Part shown: piece after piece, positions 28,069 to 30,790 of the stretch
Position numbering within the stretch: the first letter of the stretch is position 1
How the letters are laid out: every line of letters starts with the position of its first letter
Source of the DNA: Spirochaetaceae bacterium
GTDB taxonomy: Bacteria > Spirochaetota > Spirochaetia > Treponematales > Treponemataceae
NCBI GenBank assembly: GCA_031272345.1
Contig: JAISTZ010000155.1
Coordinates: forward strand, 1-30,790
DNA: 30,790 bases
Direction: 5' to 3'
The notes under the pieces: model-generated
Seen by the model: only the letters and a program-made list of their open reading frames with translations
The model's database searches: none
What the model was told of the DNA's origin: nothing
Program-made: the position numbers and the translations under genes

Positions 28069-29742
28069 CTATTTCTTTTTTGCCCCCAGGCTCTCCAGAA
28101 CAAGGGTTTTGGTCGCCCTGTCGCTCACACCGGCGGGGCCGAAGTATTGGGGGGAACCGGGGAAGAGGTAGCTCGTCTTTAAAGCCCATTCCTCCCGCTT
28201 TGCGGCGAGAGCCCTGAACACCGGCCCCTTGAGGTCCACCAGGGCCTTCTTGATGACCGGCTTGGGTTCGCCCTTCCGGGTTTCTATATGCATGAGGGAC
28301 GTGAGGGGGACGCCCCCGGCTGTCCATTTTGACGGCGGGGCCGTGAGGTTCCGCACGGAGGCGAGGTAACCGTTCAGGCCGCTCGCCAGGAGCATGAAGG
28401 CGGTCTTGCCCAGGGCGTAGCAGTAGTCCGCGTCGAAATTTGACGGGGCCCCGCAGCGGCCCTCGTAGCCGAAGAAGTGGGTGTAGGAGGCGAAATTTCC
28501 GTGGAATTTTCCCTCCTTTTTGAGGACGGCGACGCGCTGCTCCACGAGGGTTGCCAGGAGCCGCTCGGTTTCTATGCGGGAGACCTGCACGTTCCCGTGG
28601 GGATCCCGGTCGATGAGGAATTCCGCGGCGATTCCCTCGGGCAGGGTGTTGAAGGCCCCCATGGATTCCTCCGACAGGTTTGCCCCGAGCCAGGCCCTTT
28701 TGTCCTGGAATGACCGGAGGGCGTTGAATTCATCGGCCTTCTTTGCCATTTGCCCGTTGAGTTCCCCGATGAGCTTTTTTATTTCCGGGATGAATTCCAC
28801 GAGCCCCTCCGGGATGATGACCACCCCGAAATTTTCGCCCCCTTCGGCCCTGGCTGCGACGGCCCGGCTGATGTCCTCGGTGATCTGCGCCAGGGTGAGC
28901 CCCCTGGCCTCGACCTCCTCGGAGATCAGGCAGATGTTCGCCTGGGTTTGCAGGGCGCACTCCAGGGCGATGTGGCTCGCCGAGCGGCCCATCACCTTGA
29001 TGAAGTGCCAGTATTTGCGGGAACTGCATGCGTCCCTGGCGATGTTCCCCACGAGCTGGGAGTAGACCTTGGTGGCCGAGTCGAAGCCGAAGCTCGTCTC
29101 GATGAATTCGTTCTTGAGATCCCCGTCGATGGTCTTGGGCACCCCGATGAACCGGGTCTTTGCCCCGGAGGACGCGAAGTGTTCCGCCAGGACCGCGGCG
29201 TTGGTGTTGGAATCGTCCCCCCCCACGATGACCACCGCGTCCAGGTCCAGTTTTGCCGCGGTTTCAGCGGCGGCCCGGAACTGGTCCGGGGTTTCCACCT
29301 TGTCCCGGCCGGAGCCGATGATGTCGAAGCCCCCGGTGTTCCGGTAGGGCTGTAGGATCTTTGGGGTGATTTCCCTGTACGCGCAGTTGATGAGCCCGGC
29401 GGGGCCGTTTAAAAAGCCGTAGAGCTTTGACCTGGGGTTTCCCTGCTTGAGGGAGTCGAGGAGGCCGGCGATGACGTTGTGACCCCCCGGCGCGGGGCCC
29501 CCGGAAAGGACCACCCCGACGTTGTACCGCTTTTTTGCCGGGGGATTTTCGCCCCTCTTGAAGAGCGCCGCCGGAGCGCCGTAAATGTGGGGGAACCGCC
29601 GTTGCAGCTCCCGCTGATTCCCCGCCCCGCCGGTTTCCCCAGCTTTTTTTACGGCTATCATGCCCACGTCCTGCCGCAAAATCGCCGGAACCTTCGGCTC
29701 GTACCTGTACCGCTCGGTCTGCAAGGCTGAAACTTCTGTCAT
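28069..29742 (-). CDS. pfp: Pyrophosphate-dependent 6-phosphofructokinase, long (plant beta/TP0542-like) type
   Basis: A 557-residue PFK that interconverts fructose 6-phosphate and fructose 1,6-bisphosphate, with pyrophosphate as the predicted donor. Motifs are VVLSGGPAPGGHN (77-89), GGDDS (174-178) with the Asp that marks PPi use, and PKTIDGD (202-208) with the matching Lys. MGRSASHIALE and a long C-terminal insert with FFGYEGRCGAPSNFD follow. The same architecture is known from the PPi-PFK characterised in Treponema pallidum. The ATG at 29742 follows AAGGAGG at a long spacing (13 nt). An upstream in-frame start at 29787 overlaps the promoter and was rejected. It is a reversible step, complementing the ATP-type PFK at 15000-16397. 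Confidence 0.94.
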   Translation of the reverse strand: MTEVSALQTERYRYEPKVPAILRQDVGMIAVKKAGETGGAGNQRELQRRFPHIYGAPAALFKRGENPPAKKRYNVGVVLSGGPAPGGHNVIAGLLDSLKQGNPRSKLYGFLNGPAGLINCAYREITPKILQPYRNTGGFDIIGSGRDKVETPDQFRAAAETAAKLDLDAVVIVGGDDSNTNAAVLAEHFASSGAKTRFIGVPKTIDGDLKNEFIETSFGFDSATKVYSQLVGNIARDACSSRKYWHFIKVMGRSASHIALECALQTQANICLISEEVEARGLTLAQITEDISRAVAARAEGGENFGVVIIPEGLVEFIPEIKKLIGELNGQMAKKADEFNALRSFQDKRAWLGANLSEESMGAFNTLPEGIAAEFLIDRDPHGNVQVSRIETERLLATLVEQRVAVLKKEGKFHGNFASYTHFFGYEGRCGAPSNFDADYCYALGKTAFMLLASGLNGYLASVRNLTAPPSKWTAGGVPLTSLMHIETRKGEPKPVIKKALVDLKGPVFRALAAKREEWALKTSYLFPGSPQYFGPAGVSDRATKTLVLESLGAKKK

Positions 29743-29769
29743 CGCTTTTTCTTCTCCTCCTTCCAAAAC

Positions 29770-29797
29770 ATCATAGCAAAAAAACAAGAAAATTCAA
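29770..29797 (-). promoter_or_regulatory. Promoter of the PPi-type PFK gene
   Basis: On the minus strand TTGAAT (29797-29792), 16 bp, TATGAT (29775-29770), with an extended -10 TGC directly before it. It lies in the 101-bp gap after the DRTGG gene. Confidence 0.65.
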
Positions 29798-29843
29798 GGG
29801 CCCCTCGGTCAGGTTTTTACGCGGGACATCACGGGGAGCTGTC

Positions 29844-30194
29844 CTACCGGGCGGGGGTTCCGCTCAGTCCCGCCTCGTAGAGTTTGCCGCAGGCTACGAA
29901 CATGGAAAAATCGGTTTCCATGATGGGAATGGCGAATTCATCCGCCAGGGCGCGCATCTCCGGGGTGGTTTTTTTGCCCCGGACGACACAGATTGACGCA
30001 ATGTCCATCAGGTTGGCCGTGCGGACCACCTGGGGGTTGATGAGCCCCGTGAGCATGATGCCCTGGCCGTGAAAAAACGCCATCACATCGCTCATCATGT
30101 CGCTGCCGCAGGCGGAAGTGATTTCCCTTTCCCACTGGCCCTCCGCCGAAACGAGCCGGGCCTCAAGCAGTTCCGCCGCTTGTCTGACTGTCAT
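29844..30194 (-). CDS. DRTGG-domain protein
   Basis: A 116-residue protein consisting of one DRTGG-like domain. The landmarks are MTVRQAAELLEARLVS, ITSACGSDMMSDVMAF, GLINPQVVRTANLMDIASICVVRGKKTTPEMRALADEFAIPIMETDFSMFVACGKLYEAGL. Stand-alone DRTGG proteins often lie near hydrogenase or redox-sensor genes in anaerobes, and the domain is thought to bind a small ligand. That context would lie to the right of the window, which is inference. The ATG has GGAGG 4 nt upstream, and the promoter at 30223-30250 has a perfect TATAAT. The next gene upstream ends 70 bp away on the same strand. Confidence 0.8.
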   Translation of the reverse strand: MTVRQAAELLEARLVSAEGQWEREITSACGSDMMSDVMAFFHGQGIMLTGLINPQVVRTANLMDIASICVVRGKKTTPEMRALADEFAIPIMETDFSMFVACGKLYEAGLSGTPAR

Positions 30195-30222
30195 AAAACC
30201 TCCTGCATGACGATTCGGTCTG

Positions 30223-30250
30223 ATTATAGCGTAATTGTTGACGAACGCAA
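30223..30250 (-). promoter_or_regulatory. Promoter of the DRTGG gene
   Basis: On the minus strand TTGCGT (30250-30245), 16 bp, TATAAT (30228-30223). The leader is about 20-25 nt and ends in GGAGG. Confidence 0.7.
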
Positions 30251-30264
30251 AGGGCCCTCAGCCG

Positions 30265-30790
30265 CTACTTCGCGCTTCCCAAGTATTCGCGGTATTTTTC
30301 CGGGTTGATTCGCAGGGCCACGATGGGGGTCTCGGAGTTTTGCTCCGCCCGCCTGGCGGCCTCGTCGGCCTCCGAGATGAGCCGGGCGGCGGGGATGACC
30401 CTGCCCGTGCGGGTGGAGATACCGATGGCCATGCCCTCGGTGATCCGCGCGGTCTTCCTGAACGCGGCGTAGAGGTCCTCGGCCTGTTCGAGGGCTTCCT
30501 CTATGGAAGCGCCCGGCGTGATGACCGCCGCTCCCTGGGATTTATATTGGAAGATATAATCCCTGTCCTTAAACCGGGCGAAGAGGGCCTCCTTGATTTT
30601 TTCTTCCGATTCGGAGCCCCCGGCGACGCCGGAGACAAGAATCACCAGGAGCCCCAGGTCCTGGTCCTGCTCCTCCGCGGCGGCGAGCTCCTCCCCGAGA
30701 CGGGCCTCCAGGAGGGACTCCGGGCTGAACCCCTCGGTCTTGGGGGCGGGGATTGACTCCCAGACGGGAGGATTGTCCCCCTGGGGCGCC
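30265..30790 (-). CDS. C-terminal part of a protein with a degenerate GGDEF-like domain, 5' end outside window
   Basis: The reading frame is open to the right edge, giving about 174 residues. After an acidic linker comes GLLVILVSGVAG, then IFQYKSQGAAVITPGASIEEALEQAEDLYAAF, and near the end AIGISTRTGRVIPAARLISEADEAARRAEQ followed by RINPEKYREYL. The order resembles a GGDEF domain: the hairpin carrying GG(D/E)EF, then the SIGIA...L..AD.AL..AK segment. The catalytic signature is replaced by SQGAA, so it is unlikely to make c-di-GMP. It may be a ligand-binding or structural remnant, as seen in some spirochaetal regulators. The N-terminal domains are not visible, so the overall role is unknown. 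Confidence 0.6.
   Translation of the reverse strand, partial: APQGDNPPVWESIPAPKTEGFSPESLLEARLGEELAAAEEQDQDLGLLVILVSGVAGGSESEEKIKEALFARFKDRDYIFQYKSQGAAVITPGASIEEALEQAEDLYAAFRKTARITEGMAIGISTRTGRVIPAARLISEADEAARRAEQNSETPIVALRINPEKYREYLGSAK

Overview
The window looks like a chromosomal segment of a GC-rich spirochaete of the Treponema group, possibly a gut or termite-gut type. The grounds are family content and are an inference: a type III glutamine synthetase, a single-chain eukaryote-like glycyl-tRNA synthetase, a long pyrophosphate-type phosphofructokinase beside a second PFK of the trypanosome-like type, a large signal peptidase I and several lipoproteins. No rRNA, tRNA, prophage, transposase or CRISPR array was seen. 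Coding DNA is GC-rich, and most control regions are AT-rich.

Layout. 1-2521 (minus): a three-gene operon of a secreted TPR protein, a membrane GT2 glycosyltransferase and a PlsC-type acyltransferase cut by the window edge; it looks like a glycolipid-making set. 2595-8388: a nitrogen-assimilation block with type III glutamine synthetase (glnN) and an ammonium transporter carrying a fused C-terminal PII domain. Both genes have near-identical promoter and leader designs: TTGACA, 17 bp, a -10 box, then an identical 13-nt sequence opening a terminator-like hairpin. An AAA+ ATPase with a PD-(D/E)XK-like C-terminus lies antisense between them, headed by five tandem 33-bp repeats. 8395-11345: a THUMP-type rRNA methyltransferase, an overlapping TetR regulator, a macrodomain protein and a convergent small lipoprotein. 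11516-14983: a large signal peptidase I divergent from a fused class I fumarase. 15000-18587: an ATP-type PFK divergent from glyQS plus a degenerate aldo/keto reductase. 18675-22937: trpS, a family 5 solute-binding lipoprotein and a ClC channel/antiporter, tightly coupled. 23060-26298: Fe-type alcohol dehydrogenase, galM and, convergent, class II aldolase. 26466-27038: a HigA-like HTH protein with a histone-H1-like basic tail. 27046-27153: a strongly structured intergenic element. 27202-30790 (minus): a lytic transglycosylase, PPi-type PFK, a DRTGG-domain protein and a partial protein with a degenerate GGDEF-like end.

The most notable signals are: (a) the shared glnN/amt leader attenuator, with a second terminator-like hairpin in amt; (b) the Amt-PII fusion whose T-loop lacks the uridylylated tyrosine; (c) the 33-bp repeat array at the ATPase start; (d) at least five genes with a -10 box 6-7 nt before the start codon and no Shine-Dalgarno, implying leaderless mRNAs; (e) the antitoxin-fold plus H1-tail fusion; (f) a dispersed intergenic repeat, one copy of which is embedded in a pseudoknot-capable structure. 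All functional statements are read from the sequence by eye. No searches were run.
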